Below are positions 21,300 to 33,812 of a stretch of 64,000 bases of DNA, piece by piece (the first letter of the stretch is position 1; each line of letters starts with the position of its first letter). Origin of the DNA: Tribonema minus (Eukaryota; Sar; Xanthophyceae; Tribonematales; Tribonemataceae). Made by a program: the position numbers and the translations under genes. The stretch is from contig JAFCMP010000246.1 in the NCBI GenBank assembly GCA_017506865.1, positions 558,001-622,000 of the forward strand, in the 5' to 3' direction. The notes under the pieces are model-generated. The model was not told the DNA's origin, made no database searches, and worked only from the letters and a program-made list of their open reading frames with translations.

Positions 21300-21560
21300 G
21301 CCATGGCAGCTCTACTCTGCCGCAGCAGCTGTCAGGCGGGCTGTGCGGGCATCACAAGACCGCTCTGCACCCCACTTCGGCCTGCAGCTTGGGAAGCCAC
21401 GCAGCCACTGGATGATATCCGGGCGGCCCGTTACGGCCGCGCTGACGATCATCCTCTTCTCCAAGCCCACGTGTTCTTCACACCCCTCTCGCCGGGCACG
21501 GTTCCAGAAGTTGTTGAAGTGGCTGCGCAGTGCGGCGGTGGTGATGACTGTTCATGAGGC
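21300..21560 (-). pseudogene. Possible ankyrin-like exon remnant
   Basis: Minus-strand frame of about 80 codons containing ALRSHFNNFWNRARREGCEE and IVSAAVTGRPDIIQWLRGF, ending in a stop. The AAVTGRPDIIQWLR segment has the spacing of an ankyrin second helix (A..G..D...WL). No start or flanking repeats in frame; probably a fragment. Confidence 0.3.
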
Positions 21561-23816
21561 TGCGTGTGCGGCGAAGCTCCTGGGCAAGGGCAGTGTCGCC
21601 ATAGCGCGCAGCATGGGTGAGCAGCCAGCACTTGAAGGCTGCTGATGGTGTTGGCAATGCTCATGGAGCTGCCCGTGCTGAGGCAGACGTTGGCTATCCT
21701 GCGATACTTTCAAGCATGATGGTCCCTGGGCTCGCTAACTGGAACAGCAACGTGGTGCTGCAGCCGTTGCTGGTTTTGGACACTACACAATCCTTTGGAA
21801 GCGTGATGGTCCCTGGGCTTGCTCACTGGAGCATGCGACGTGGACCGCTCGGGCCGTTCTTGAAAGGATCTGAACTTCCTACTTCAAGGTGCTGCAAAGT
21901 TTGAAGTTGAGGACTATTTTTACTGACTGCAACAAGACTTTGCCAGTATGCCTCGTACTTACCGTGTGGTGCTCAGCCTTTAACGTAAGGATGTTCAGGT
22001 TTGTTGACTTCTTGTAATCGACCCATAATGCACAACGTCACCAGGTGTGCCTTTGATTGTATTATTGTGGCCTGGTATACTTGGCTGCAGGTTCTTGCGC
22101 TATTTGCATGATTGTATGCGGCGTTGTTCGTCGGCTTCTCGTACAAGTGACTGTTGACGGTGTCGTCTTGCGCGCACCATGCTGGGCACAGGCACCTCTC
22201 TTCACCCAGTGTCGTGATGACATTGACTATGCGGTTAGGCGATTGCATCAAAGCACTGTGCTGTTGTCACCTGAGGTACGCATGCTGAGTGATCCGTGAA
22301 AGCTACCCATTTGACTGCATCAGACGATGCTCTGTATTCACGTCACATCATTATTCACCTCACATCACCCCGCAAGTGCCTGAGTCCAAATCGCCAACAG
22401 CAAAGGAGTTCTCATCTCTCTGGCCAACGAATGTTCCTACGCAAAACTGAAGTCGGGGCAGCAATTGAACTCCTGCATGCTGGTTCTGGCAGTTGTAATG
22501 AAGCTCACAGCATTCGGACTACATGGTTGCAAAAGCCCACCATGCCCCAGGTATATCACGAATTCAGAATCGCCCTTGCAGCTGCCTGATGACATGATAG
22601 CTTGACATGCTTGAAGAAACTATTCTTCGCCCTTTTTTGCCAGGGGAACCCGAGGGTCGGCCCCAGGGGCTCTGTCGGGCAGGTCCATGCAAGCTGAGCG
22701 CTCTTACCGCATATAGACACACTTTTACAGTGCACTTTCACATTGATCAAGTAGGTGTTCCTGCAACAGATATGATACCCTGTGACAAGACTTTGTTGAA
22801 AGAGCCAAACGTAATACGTGCCAGCAGCAGAATACCCCACCACCAGATCGCATGCACCAGTGCCGCACTGTATCAGCATGCCCAACCCTCAGAGAAACTG
22901 CTAAGCGCAAACTTCATCATCCGATCCATCACCAACCGCACTTTCTGGAACTAAGGGTATAGTCATATACGGCGCCACCAGCAGCCGTGAAAACATGCTG
23001 CAGTAAATGCGCTAGCCTGAGCATGCAGCAGCCTCCACCAGGGTTGCAACAAATGTGTCATATTTTCTTTTGAGCGCATGCTCGTCTTCGTTCACCAGAA
23101 GATCCAGCAGACAGTGGGTTGACTCGTGCAGTGAGTGGGACGTGTAGTGAGCAGTGGCACGCAACTTGAATTAGTGCCGTATGATGCCTCGAGTTGCCTG
23201 CCATAAGATGCCGGGAAAGGTTGGAAACTGGCAATCTCTACATGGCGAGTCGGCAGGCCCCGCGGTCGAGGCCGATCTGGCTCGAAATACTCGACGACAA
23301 GCAATATGTCTATGAAAATTCACCCATCAAGTACACAGGCAGGCCCTCCACTAGCAGCCTCGCTTGCTGCCCGTCCGCAGCTCTATCCACCACGAGGCCT
23401 GCAATCCATGCGCGGTTCAATAGTGGGGGGCTCCTGCTCGGCATAACCGCTGGCTCTGCCTCGCAGGCAGCCTAGCGGACACACGAGCTGCCACCCTGAG
23501 CTGCTCGCCGCCCATGTGACAGGTCGGGGCGCAGCATGTACCGGTGACAGTTACTCTCACAGGTGAGACATCAACTGCAGTGGCATCATTCAAAAAAGCA
23601 CCGCAGATCTTGGCCTCAAAACGGCTGAGGGGACATTCCGGGGAGCTTTGCCGCGACCGGGTGGTGGCCGCGTAGGAATGCGCAACGGAGAGCCACCGCG
23701 TCAAGCAGGCGAAGTGGGACACAACAAAACAACACACACACAACCAGCAGCAGCAGCACACTGCCACACCTGCTCTAGCCAGCAACACCACTGCAACCTC
23801 CCACCCAACCAGGATC
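21560..23816. other. Spacer without recognised gene
   Basis: No supported exon. A roughly 90-bp direct repeat is visible: GATGGTCCCTGGGCTCGCTAAC near 21717 recurs, with changes, near 21804. Confidence 0.5.
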
Positions 23817-25366
23817 ATGAAGGCTGCTTGTGCTATCGTCGCTGTCGCCGCGGGCCTGGGCCTTGTCGCCGCACACTCTAGCTACTGCCCCAACGACCCT
23901 CAGCCCACGCCGGACTCCAACCCCGGCTGCCTGACTTACGAGATCGACGGCTACACACTGTAAGTGCTGTGAGACGGCTCGATTATCATCGCTTGTGTTG
24001 AGCAGCAGCAGGCAAATCGTCCGGCACACATTATTAGGCATGCAACTACAGCGATATCTACAGCAGATCTAGGTATTCGATTTTTGTCAGTAGCTGTTGC
24101 ACCTCCAGCTGCTATCTGAACGTGTATTTGCTCAGCTCGCTAGTGAATGATCTGGCAAATGTTCCGGCACACATCATTGGTGGGTGCAGTGTGCGACCGT
24201 AGCGGCATCAGCTTGTGCCTTTATTTCATTGTCAACACTTGCTTCTCCTGGTGTTGGTTCGTGCTGTTTACTCGCCTTAACTTCCACTTGCTTGGCGTGA
24301 TCTGTACTCCGCTTTCTAGATGATCGGGCTTGGTGTGTACTCAAGCAAAGCTTGCTGCACTAAAAAAACTTCTTTTGTTCTCAGAGGTGTATGGCGACCC
24401 TGTTCTGACTCTGTGAAATCTTATTGTGGCGTGCAGGTGTGTGCTGGACTACAGCACCTGCCAGCCTGTAACAGGGTGTGGCAACATCCAGTTCGACAAC
24501 GACCACTCAGTGTGCTTCGACAGCTGCGCAACCGTGGCATATGACGGGGAACGGCCAGTGTGCGCTTCGCCGGATGCGGGCTGCGTGACAGAATATGTAA
24601 GTTGAACCCACATAAAGAGTTCACAGTAGACTTCAGATGCATACCACCACACACAAAGCAACTGGCTTGAGCATCATGTGTAGGGCAGACTTCATCCGCC
24701 AGCAACATTCTTTGAAGATTTGTGTTTTGTGTTCCACATTTGTATGTCATTGCGGTTTGACTGCTGTAGCCCATATAGATGTCGCACGACAGTGCTCCTC
24801 CATGAACAAGCATGGCACATGTCATGCTGCCATCTCTTAAACCATCTGCTTTGTGCCGAAATGCAGAGCTGCAGCCACGACGCGTCAACTCGCAGCACGC
24901 ACGCACCGGCCGTCTTGTTTCCTCAGCACCCCCGCAACCCTTGCAGTCCAGCGCGAAGCTGCCCAGTGAACTCATTCCCATGACCGTTACCCCCCCCCCA
25001 CCCCCCCCTCCCCCCCAGGACTACTCGGGCAAGCCCTTCTGCGTGACGGACGAGTGCGGCGTGCAGGTCTCCTCGTGCGACATCGGCGACGGCAAGAAGA
25101 AGGTCGGCGTCTGCCCCAGCGGCTCGCTCGGCGTCGCGTACTGCTTCGTGGACTGCACCGCGCCCGGCAGCGACGTCCTTTACCGCACCGACTACTTTGG
25201 CGTGGCGACCCCCTACTGCTCCACGGGACCCTACACCGACAAGTCGCCCTGCGAGGAGGCCTTCGACTGCGGGTCCCCCGATGGCTCCACACTCTCCCCC
25301 ACGACAGCGCCGACCGCGGCGCCGTCGGTAGCGCCCACGGCGGCACCCTTCGCGCGCCGGCAATGA
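23817..25366 (+). CDS. Secreted cysteine-rich protein, paralogue 1
   Basis: Exons 23817-23959, 24437-24596 and 25019-25366 join in phase (216 residues). The protein starts MKAACAIVAVAAGLGLVAA, a clear ER signal peptide. The mature part is Cys-rich: exon 2 carries CVLDYSTCQPVTGCGN and HSVCFDSCATVAYDGERPVC, exon 3 carries FCVTDECGVQVSSCDIGDGK and YCFVDCTAPGSDV. The protein ends in a Thr/Ala/Pro repeat (TAPTAAPSVAPTAAP) that looks like an O-glycosylated stalk. Exon order, phases (2, 0) and Cys spacing match the gene at 45707-47716, so the two are paralogues. The last acceptor follows an almost pure C tract (24989-25016). Function unknown; an extracellular, cell-surface or scale/wall protein is inference. 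Confidence 0.88.
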
Positions 25367-28300
25367 GCAGCGCGCGAGCGCTGACGACGAGTCTGCAGGG
25401 TGATTTGTTGTTTGTTCTACATTTGGAGATGGTGGGCTGGTGACGGCGGCGGCGGCGGCGGGGCAGAGACAACTGTTTTGGCGTGCGCGCGCCGCCACGA
25501 CTGCGCGCACAAGAGGTGAGCCGGGTGGTCATGCATTGTGTTCTTGTGTTTGCATATGTGTACATTTGTGGGCACGGTTATGACGGCCATGATAAGTTTT
25601 GCTCAATGACAAGCAGCGGCACTGTGCATGTCATCATTGCGCTGGAGCTGGTCGGCAAGTCGCCTACTTGTCTCCTTCCGGAACAGTTCAGTACCTTGTG
25701 CCCACTAGTCTTCAGGTGCCTTGTATTTGCGCAGCGCCTCAACAGCTTTTAGGCATCTTGAATGCCTTGAGTGCCCGTAGCACTGCATGCAGCATTAGCG
25801 CACCCCCGCATACACTGCTTTTCTTGCATAGTCCTCTCATCATTCATGACTACATGCATACTCATTGCACCCCCACAACTGCACCTTACATATGCCATTT
25901 GAACCATCCCCGAGTCCCTGCTTCTGACTCCTCTCTCTCGCATGTTCTTCACTTTGCCTCTCTGCAGATCCCATGGTCTGCTGGCAGCGCGAAACTCTTC
26001 TGCGCCGGCGCCCACGCGACGGCGCGATGTGTGCTTGTCCTCTCGATGGCTTCTATATGGTCATTTGTGGTGGTGATACGGCCGTCCCCTTGTGACACTA
26101 CGGACGGCGGGGGAGGCTCGCGAGGAGGGTGCACCTACGTGTGTGCCATACATACCCCCTTGTTACACCCCCTTCTTCCCCCCCCGACCCCCCCTATTTG
26201 TGCTTGATGGTTTTGTAGGCAGCGGGCTACTACGCACCACCACATTACACGTCAATTTTCATTTACAATAGCCACACCTGTTTCAAACGCGACCACCGCA
26301 GTGTGTGTGTCTCCAGTGTCCCGCTGTTTTGCTCTGCTGCTTGCGAGCATGGCTCGGTTGATCATATGACTTGATTGTGCTCAAACTTGTTCTGAGCTAG
26401 TGTGCTGTGATAGTATGCGCATGTCGTTTGCATTGTGGTCAACAAGCTGTGCTTGAAGTACTCATTCCCAGACATGTGTGCCTTGTCATTGCATCTTGAA
26501 CTCATGCAACGGGCCTGTTGTCAGGGTATGTCCTGTGCATTGTGGCCTTTGCAAGGCCACAAACGCATAATCAATCAAGCTGTACTTGAAGTACTCAGTC
26601 CATGCATGTGTGCCTGTCAATTGCATGGTCAACAATATTGTTGTTGGGCCTGGCTGTAGTCAAGTGCGTTTTGTCACGTGACTGGCTGGCATACGGTTCA
26701 ACTCATGTACGTGCTGCAGCGCAGCTGACTCGGCAGCACTGCACCAAGGTCACTTTATGTTGCTGCAGGTCTGGCGCTCGTGTGCACCATGGTGCTGGGC
26801 ACAATCACTTGCGCGACTGGCTCTTCAAGCAGTTCATTGCTATCTGCTTCATGTAACCTGCATGAATTGGCCAGACTCTCTTGGCGACATTTTCTCTTTA
26901 AACGTCTCCAACCATGGAACCCAGTGTCGACCAGCACTTCAAGCAGTTCGATGTCTGTCATTGAATGAAAACGAATCAAAAGATCGTAGAGCTCTAGGTG
27001 AATGCTGCTTGTGTAATCTGCATGAATTGGCCGGACTCTCTGGCGGCAGCATCCGTCTCTAAACATGGATGACAGCGTCAGTGCATAGACTTGTGCAGTT
27101 GTCCTACTGCCTGACTGCACCACTTGTTTAGCAGACGTCTTGGCAGCACTGGCGTTAGAGGTAGGGTTTGCTAGTCCACCAGACAGTCTTGGCTTACAAG
27201 GCATCGCACGCTTCTCGGCGGTGGCAGGAGATGCTCAGCACAACAGTACATCTATGGTCATGAATGAGTGACTTGGCTCTTTGATGCCAGGTAGGATTCG
27301 CGGCCTTGGACTTGTGTGGGCTATGTAGCGTTAGGGTTGGGATGTAGGATTAGCATTCATTTTGTGTGCATCAATTGCGCTGTGCATCGGGTTCGATCAC
27401 GTGGTGTTGTGCTTCATCAGAGCGCAAAGCTCCGCTGTGCTGCTTTGGCTTAGGGTTAGGGTTGGCGCCGCTGAACATTGTGATCACTACTTGCCTGAGT
27501 GTGGTCAGTAGGCACAGAGTACTGCGCAAAGCGAGGGAAAGCTAGTCAATATTAGTGCTGCGGAAATTCCATGTGCACAAGCAATGGCAATCATTGAAGT
27601 CAAGCGGCACTATGCCATTGATTGCGCGTAGACAAGGCAATGACAAATACTGCATGTCAACAGTGCAATGCCATTGCATATGACGAGACTTCCCATCAGA
27701 AGCAGTGGCAATGTCGAATGCGACACTCAAAGAGTAAAGGCGACACATTGCAGCGCTGTGCAACCTGCAGTATCCGATGCACCTGCCAAGCGCAACTCGA
27801 GTGCACAGATGATAACATATGCGCACAAGCAATGCAACAGAACAAATGAGCATGCCTCACCGCTGCAGCGGCGCATGAGTAAAAAAAAAAAAAACATCCA
27901 CTGATCCACTCGAAAGCCATCTATATTTGTCAGGCACACGCAATGGCTTTGTGTGACTGCCCCCCTTCCCCTCGCAACAATATGCAGTGCACTGCTGTTT
28001 CAGAATGAAGGGGAGCAATTGTGCGCAGTCAGGAGGGGGGGCGCTACGGTGCGGCGGCACAGCCGAAAGCCATGGGGGGGGTTCCAAGCAGCTACTAGTT
28101 GGACAGTGGCGGTCGCGACGCACTCAGCTGTGAAACGCACTGCAATGGCCTAGGTCAGGGCTAGTACTCTGGCGCACTGCTATGAAGCTACTGTCACACA
28201 GTCACTGCCACATGCACAGCTGTGGCGATCGCCAGGCGCAGGTGTCCCGCACATGGGTATCGTATCTCTAGCTGCATCTGTCACAAGCCTTGCTGGGGCA

Positions 28301-28693
28301 GCACGTGTGCGCCCTCACTGAACCTCCCGCAGCTAGCAAGCGCCGACGATGGCCGAGCTGCCGGTCTGATGGAAGAATTGAATTGCCTGGCTGAGCATCA
28401 ACACAAATCAGCTGCAGTGCTCACGTTTCATTGCAGCAGCGGTGCTCACGCCTCTTCAACTCCTTTGCGTGCGTGTGCTGCAAGGCAGCTGCTGCGGCGT
28501 ACTTCCGCGCTGGCTGGCTCGCTGAGTTGCGCGCCCGCCGCTGATGCGCCGCATCTTGAGAGCGCGCACAATCAGCAACAGTCCCGCCCTTGCACACCGC
28601 GCTGCAGCCACAACCGCCGCTGCTGCTGCTGCCATCGCTTCGCACTCGCCCACCCTTGATGTAACGTCTCCACCGCTGCTGTGAAAGGGGCAC
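25367..28693. other. Spacer without recognised gene
   Basis: No convincing exon on either strand. Visible are telomere-like tracts near 27330-27355 and 27451-27465, a tandem duplication of about 148-bp period near 26856-27066 (TGCATGAATTGGCC in both copies), copy 2 of the dispersed element, and an A-run near 27881-27894. Confidence 0.5.
26965..27001 (+). repeat. Dispersed conserved element, copy 2 (37 bp)
   Basis: Identical over 37 bases to 38937-38973 (ATGAAAACG, then the core ATCAAAAGATCGTAGAGCTC, then TAGGTGA). It lies in a tandemly duplicated non-coding stretch, and only one of the two duplicated units carries the element, so it may have inserted there. Confidence 0.9.
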
Positions 28694-31600
28694 CTAAAGT
28701 TCGCAGGCCTGCTGCCATGCGCTGGCGCTGCTGCTGCCGCCGCCGCCACTGTGCTGCGGCCCGCCAGCGTCGCCAGCTGACAGTGTCTGCTGCTGAGCCG
28801 TCAGTGCTGGCACTGGGGGTGCGCCACCATTGACAGCTGCTGCGCCGCTGCCGCTGTCACTCTCGGGGGCGTCCGCAAGCGCGGAAGCAGCTGCGCCGCC
28901 GCCGCCGCCGCCATCGCAGCTGACACTGGCGCCGGCAGTAATGTCTGCATCCGGGCAGCTCGGCGCAACGGCGAGCGGCACCGCAGGATTTGCCTGCGAT
29001 GGCTGGTCGCCGGGCGCTGCTGCTGCGTCTGCTGCTCTCTCGGCGCCTGTGCTGCTGCCGCCAGCGGAACTGTCGATGCCGCCGCCGCCGCTGCTGCCGA
29101 CGCCGCCGCCGCCGCCGCTGCTGCCAGCGCCATGGGCAACGTCATCAAACGTCGTGGAGAGGCTGCGGTGCACCTTGGTGCTGAAGGCGGCGGCGGGCAT
29201 AGGCTTGCGGACCGCTGGCGACATTGTCGATGGCGCGGAGCTGCAGCTGCTGGGGCAGCGCTCGGCACTGGTAAACGCGGATAGCTGCTTGGCTGCTGCG
29301 GGCGATGGCGCGCCAGCATCATCATCGCCAGCTTTGGGGGCAGTCAGTGCGCTGGTTGCGCCGCCATCGCCGGCGGGGGTGATGGCAGGCGTGCCAGTGG
29401 ACAAGTGCCCTGGCTCGGCAGCGGAGTTCGGCGCCGCATGATCATGGTCGGCCGTTGCGCTGTCGCAGACAACAACAGGTGCCTTCGGCGTGGTCGCGAG
29501 TGCGTCAGGCAGCGGCGCCTGCGGCGCGTCTTGAGGCGCCAGCGGCAGCGTCGCCGCTGAACCGCTGTCGCCTGCCGAGCGGCCGCCGCCATCACCGTCG
29601 CGCCCTGCCAGCCGCTGCACCATTTGCGCCATGAGCAGCGCTGCAGAAGGGGCGTTGGCGCCGCCGCCGCCGCCGCTGCCGCCCATGTCATAGTCTCGCA
29701 AAGTCACGAGGGCTTCGCTCAGCGCCGGATGCGGAGGCGAGCGCGCCGGCAAAGCCCACGCGCCAGCGCCGCCGCCGCCGCCGCCATTCATGCCGCTCAC
29801 TTTGGCGCTGTAGCCGCTGTAGGCGTCCAGGAAGGCGCTCACCGGTGCCCGTGGCAGTGTCGCCGCGGGCGCCGTTGCCGCGGGTGCCTCTGCAGGCGCC
29901 GCTGAGGTGTCAACGCTGCCTGCTTTGCCGCTACCGCTGCCGTCATCGCTGTTGCCGTCAGCGCCGCCGCCCGCTTCGCTCGCGCATTCCTGTACAGCGC
30001 TGTCTATGCCGGACGCATCAATGGGCGATGACTCGTGTGGCTGTTGCTCAGCAGCTGCTGCGACACTCTGCGCTGTGCTGTCCGCAGCATCGCCGCCTGC
30101 CGGACTAGCGGGTGTGGATGCAGGTGACAGAGTCTGGGTCTCAGTCTCTGCCGCGGCTGCAGGCACTGTGGCGCTGGCGTCACCATTTCCGGTTCGCACT
30201 GCATCACCATCACTCGTGTCTTTGATTTTAGTGGGCTGCAGTGTTGAAGTTGCGGGAGTCTTTTCCACCGCGGCGGTGCGTGATGCAGCTGCCGCAGCGG
30301 CGGCGGTATCAGCAGCAGTGGTGAAGCCCCACTTCTCCAAGACAGAGCGGCTGCTGCTGCTGCTGGTGCCAGCTGTCGCTCCCTGAGAGCTAGCTGTTGC
30401 AGCGCGCGGCAGCGCTTTCATGACAGTCGCATCTGTGATTGCACCGGCTACGATGATGCCCAGCTTCGGCTTGCTGACAACATTTTTGGCGGAACCCGAG
30501 AGCTGCTGCTCCTGCTCCCGCTGCGCTCTGCCTCCCGCGGGTGCGGCAGCACCTCCGTGGTCGCCGCTGCCTCTTGCGCCAGGGCTCCGCCCTTCTGCAC
30601 CGTCGCTGCGCCTCCCTGCCTTTGTGTCACTCCGAGCACTCCTGCTGCTGGCGGGTGTCAGCGGTTTCGTTGCTGAGCCGTGGGTGCTCTTCTCGCTAGA
30701 ACGGGCAGCGCCACCAGCACGAGGGCTGCTCACGGTGTCCCGGCTGCCAGTTTCTTTTCTGCTGCCGCTGCCGCGCGCGCTGCCGTTGCGCCTGTCGTCT
30801 CCATGACTCTCAGAGGCCCTGCGGCCGCTGCCGCGCTCGTCGCTGCCGCGCGCGGCGCCCTCACCGGAGCGCTGCTGCTGCGCCGGCCTTGTTGAGCCAG
30901 AAGTTGAAGTTGCGCCGCCGCTGCCGCCGCCGCTGTCGCCGCGCCGGCCCCCGCTGATACCGCCCTGATCGCTGCTCTTGTCTTTGCTGATTGTGTCCGC
31001 TCTGCCATCACGCGCGCGACGAGCGAGCACGGCCGCGGCCTCCGCCAGTGCTGCTGCGGCTGCCGCCTTCCGCATGCCGGCCCTGTCAGCGCTGCTCTCT
31101 CTTACGGGCTTGTCGATGTTGTCGCTGCCGCGGAGGCCGTTGCTGCGCGGCGTGCCTGCCGCTGACGTGTTCGCTGCGCCGCCTCCGCCGCTGCCGCCGC
31201 TGCCGCCGCCGCTGCTGCTGCCCCCGCCGCCGCCGCCGCCGCTGCCTTCCCTGCTGCCATCCGCCACGCTGTCACCGTGTTCAGCGCTGGCCTTTGCATG
31301 CAGCGCCTTCGAGTGGCTGTCAGCGGATGCCGGCCTTGACGCTGCTGCGCCGCTGCTGCGCTGCGGCTGCGGCGGCGATGGTGACGGCGCGTCCGCAGCA
31401 GCGCGCGACGACGCCGCCGCCGCCCTCTGCGAGCGCGGCGCCGCGGCGCTCTGCTGTTCGGCAGCGGCGACGACAGCGCCAGCCACGGGCCCGGGCGCGT
31501 GGACGGCGCGCGCGTGCTTCGATGAGTGCTTGTCGGAGGAGCGTCTCTCCTTGTGAGTTGAAGTTGACGCGGGCTCCGCGCCGGCGGCCGACGGGCGGCG

Positions 31601-32517
31601 GCTGCCGCTGCTGCTGCTGCCTGAGCGGTGCTTCTTGCGCTCCCCCTGCCCCTCGTTGTCGTCCTCCGTCTTGACGGCGGCGCCGCGGCCGCTGCTGCTG
31701 CCGCGCGACGCCGGCTTCTCCGCCTTGACCAACATCAACTCTGACTTCACCTCCATCTTCGACGCCCTGGCCTTCTTTTCAGACTTGGCGCCGGGAACGT
31801 CCTTCGCGTCGTCGTCGCTGCCGCTACGCGCGCGCTTCTTGCCGCTGGCCGCAGAGGCCGATCGCTGCCCCTTCGCGGGTGCCTCGTGGCTGCACCAGCA
31901 ATGGGGGGAGCACAAACAGCGGCAGATAAGTAAGTGCCCTCAGGCACATGGGCAAGTGGCTGCCGTCGCCGTATACGTAGCATGTGGAGCGCCGCTGCCA
32001 GAGGTCTAGCGCGTGCGCGAAACCCTGGTGCGCCTGCCACTCAGACTGAGACTCTCAGACGCGGAGCGTCGCGTCACGCTGCGATGAGCAAATTGAATGA
32101 ATTGGCGAAATTACACAACAGTGTAGGCCGAACGTCACAGAACGCACCACAAACAAGGCACTTCCGTAGACCCCCCCACACTTAGCACCCCCTGCTATTT
32201 TCGGAGGCGGGCACCCATCTTCTAAGCACAGGGTGATGATGGCGAGAGAGGTCTACCTGGCCTTCTCGCCGCTCGTCGCCGCGTCGCAGCCGCCCCCCCC
32301 CTCGCACGCCGCGCCCCCGCCCCCGCCCCCGCCCCCGCTGTCGTCGCCCCCCTGGAAGCTGAACACGGCATCCTCGCAATCGCGCGCCTTGAGCAGCGTG
32401 TTGCAGGGGCGCCCCTTGATGCAGGACACCAGGCCCAGCGCGTCCACGTCCTCCAGCGCCACCAGCGCCTCGCGCGGGCTCTCAAAGCGCACGTCCATCA
32501 CGTGCTTCTTGCGGTCC
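28694..32517 (-). CDS. Long, mostly disordered nuclear-type protein (5' end missing)
   Basis: Two exons, 32517-32257 and 31889-28694 (stop TAG), join in phase across GCCAG|GTAGAC and GGTGCAG|CCACGAG. The first encodes the only ordered part: DRKKHVMDVRFESPREALVA, then LVSCIKGRPCNTLLKARDCE and a Gly run. The second encodes 1064 residues of low complexity. Near its start it is Lys/Arg/Ser-rich with likely nuclear signals (GKKRARS, KSEKKARASK); after that it is Ser/Gly/Ala/Pro-rich throughout, with poly-Gly, poly-Ala and poly-Ser tracts. A frame this long without stops, including at GC-poor positions, is coding rather than chance. The ordered segment belongs to no family I can name. Upstream exons should lie in 32520-33800 but were not found. 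Confidence 0.75.
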
Positions 32518-33812
32518 CTACGCGGCGGCGGCGGCGGCGCGTGAGGAGCGCGGGGGTACGGCAGGGTTACAGCTTGTTCCCCGAGCCCCCATCCTTAGTA
32601 GCCTCTGTTGCATAACCCCCCCCATGGGGGCTATGCGAGGCATAAGGACATCAAAATTGGGTGACGGGCGGATGGGATGCCAACCAACAACAGCAGCAGC
32701 GCGCCCCGCTACCAGGGTCCAGGCAACCGAGCGTTGGAGTGTGACATATGGCTGCGCAAAACAGATACGTAAAGCCTCTCTTGCGCAACAGTCGCTGTTG
32801 TACAAAGGGCTTGCGATAGGAAGGACACGCTGCAATGCGGCGATGCGGAAATTGGAGCGTCACCCGTACTGTACCTGCCAATGAAGTTGAAGCTGCCGAT
32901 ACGCTTGCACACGCCCATGATCCTTTTCTCGAGCTGCATCAGACAGAGAATGGCAGTTTGGCGGCAACAGGTGAGGGCACATTTGTGAACCTTCAGTGTA
33001 CCCCACTGGCGCATTGTGAAAGCATCACATGTATGAAGAATGCAAGTCGCTGGCTCACACAACATGCGTGCTGGCAGCAGCGGAGTCACCTCACTCAGTG
33101 CAGAATGGCGTACTTGGTTTGTACTGTCGTGACCCTGTGCGAATGAAACCTCTCAGTGATTGGCATATCTGCAGTGCGCACAAAGTGTATGCATGTATGC
33201 GCACAAATATATAGCGTCTTCTGAGTATGTATACTCGAGCAGTGCCAGCCTTGCGCCAGCATGTGGCATCAGCGTTGCACCATCATCCATTTTGTTGTAA
33301 AAATCAATGCTCGATTGTATGTTGAGTTCCCATTCTGATGCATGTGTGGTGAGGCTGAGGATAATGAGGTCTGCGGAGGGATTTGCAATGAAATAATACC
33401 CAACACGGCTCAACACAGCTTGGCACCATCAGAAGAGTCACAGTTGAGGGGTAGGGGCAAGGTCACACCTCCACTAGGTTCATACACTTGTTGTATAACA
33501 GAGGCAGCCTGCGTGATTGTTGCATCGGTTGTTAGTTAGAAATGGCACTGCTGAAGTTCACGCAATAGCAAAGTGGTGCACATGATAACGATGGCACAGG
33601 AGACAGCTGCTGAGACTGCAATAGATGAAACATCAACTGGCCTGCTCGACGTCAACACCCAGCATGCGCTGGTACAACAGCCACCACTGCATAAAACTGC
33701 TACGCATCACGACAATGGCACACTCGGAACGAGCTTGCTGTTAAAACTTCAACCAATGCAACATCAACTGCCTGGCTGCTGAAAACTTCAACTGATGCAA
33801 CGTCATGCAACG
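32518..33812. other. Spacer; probable upstream exons of the disordered-protein gene not resolved
   Basis: No clear exon boundaries found. At 33629-33690 there is a decayed copy of the end of the neighbouring RRM gene's last exon. Confidence 0.4.
33629..33690 (-). pseudogene. Copy of the RRM gene's last-exon 3' end
   Basis: Plus-strand CATCAACTGGCCTGCTCGACG, CCAGCATGCGCTGGTACAAC and AGCCACCACTGCAT match 33811-33870 (CGTCAACTGGCCTGCTCG, CCAGTACGCGCAGGTACGAC, AGCTGCCGCCGCAT) about 180 bases away. The copy lies beyond the gene's own stop, so here duplication hit a 3' flank rather than an intron. Confidence 0.75.

Noticed and set aside
27380..27400. GGTTCGATC resembling a tRNA T-loop
   Set aside because: No acceptor stem or anticodon arm could be paired around it; no tRNA or rRNA gene was found anywhere in the window.
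30978..31674. Plus-strand frames of about 200 codons
   Set aside because: Complement of the long disordered-protein exon on the minus strand.
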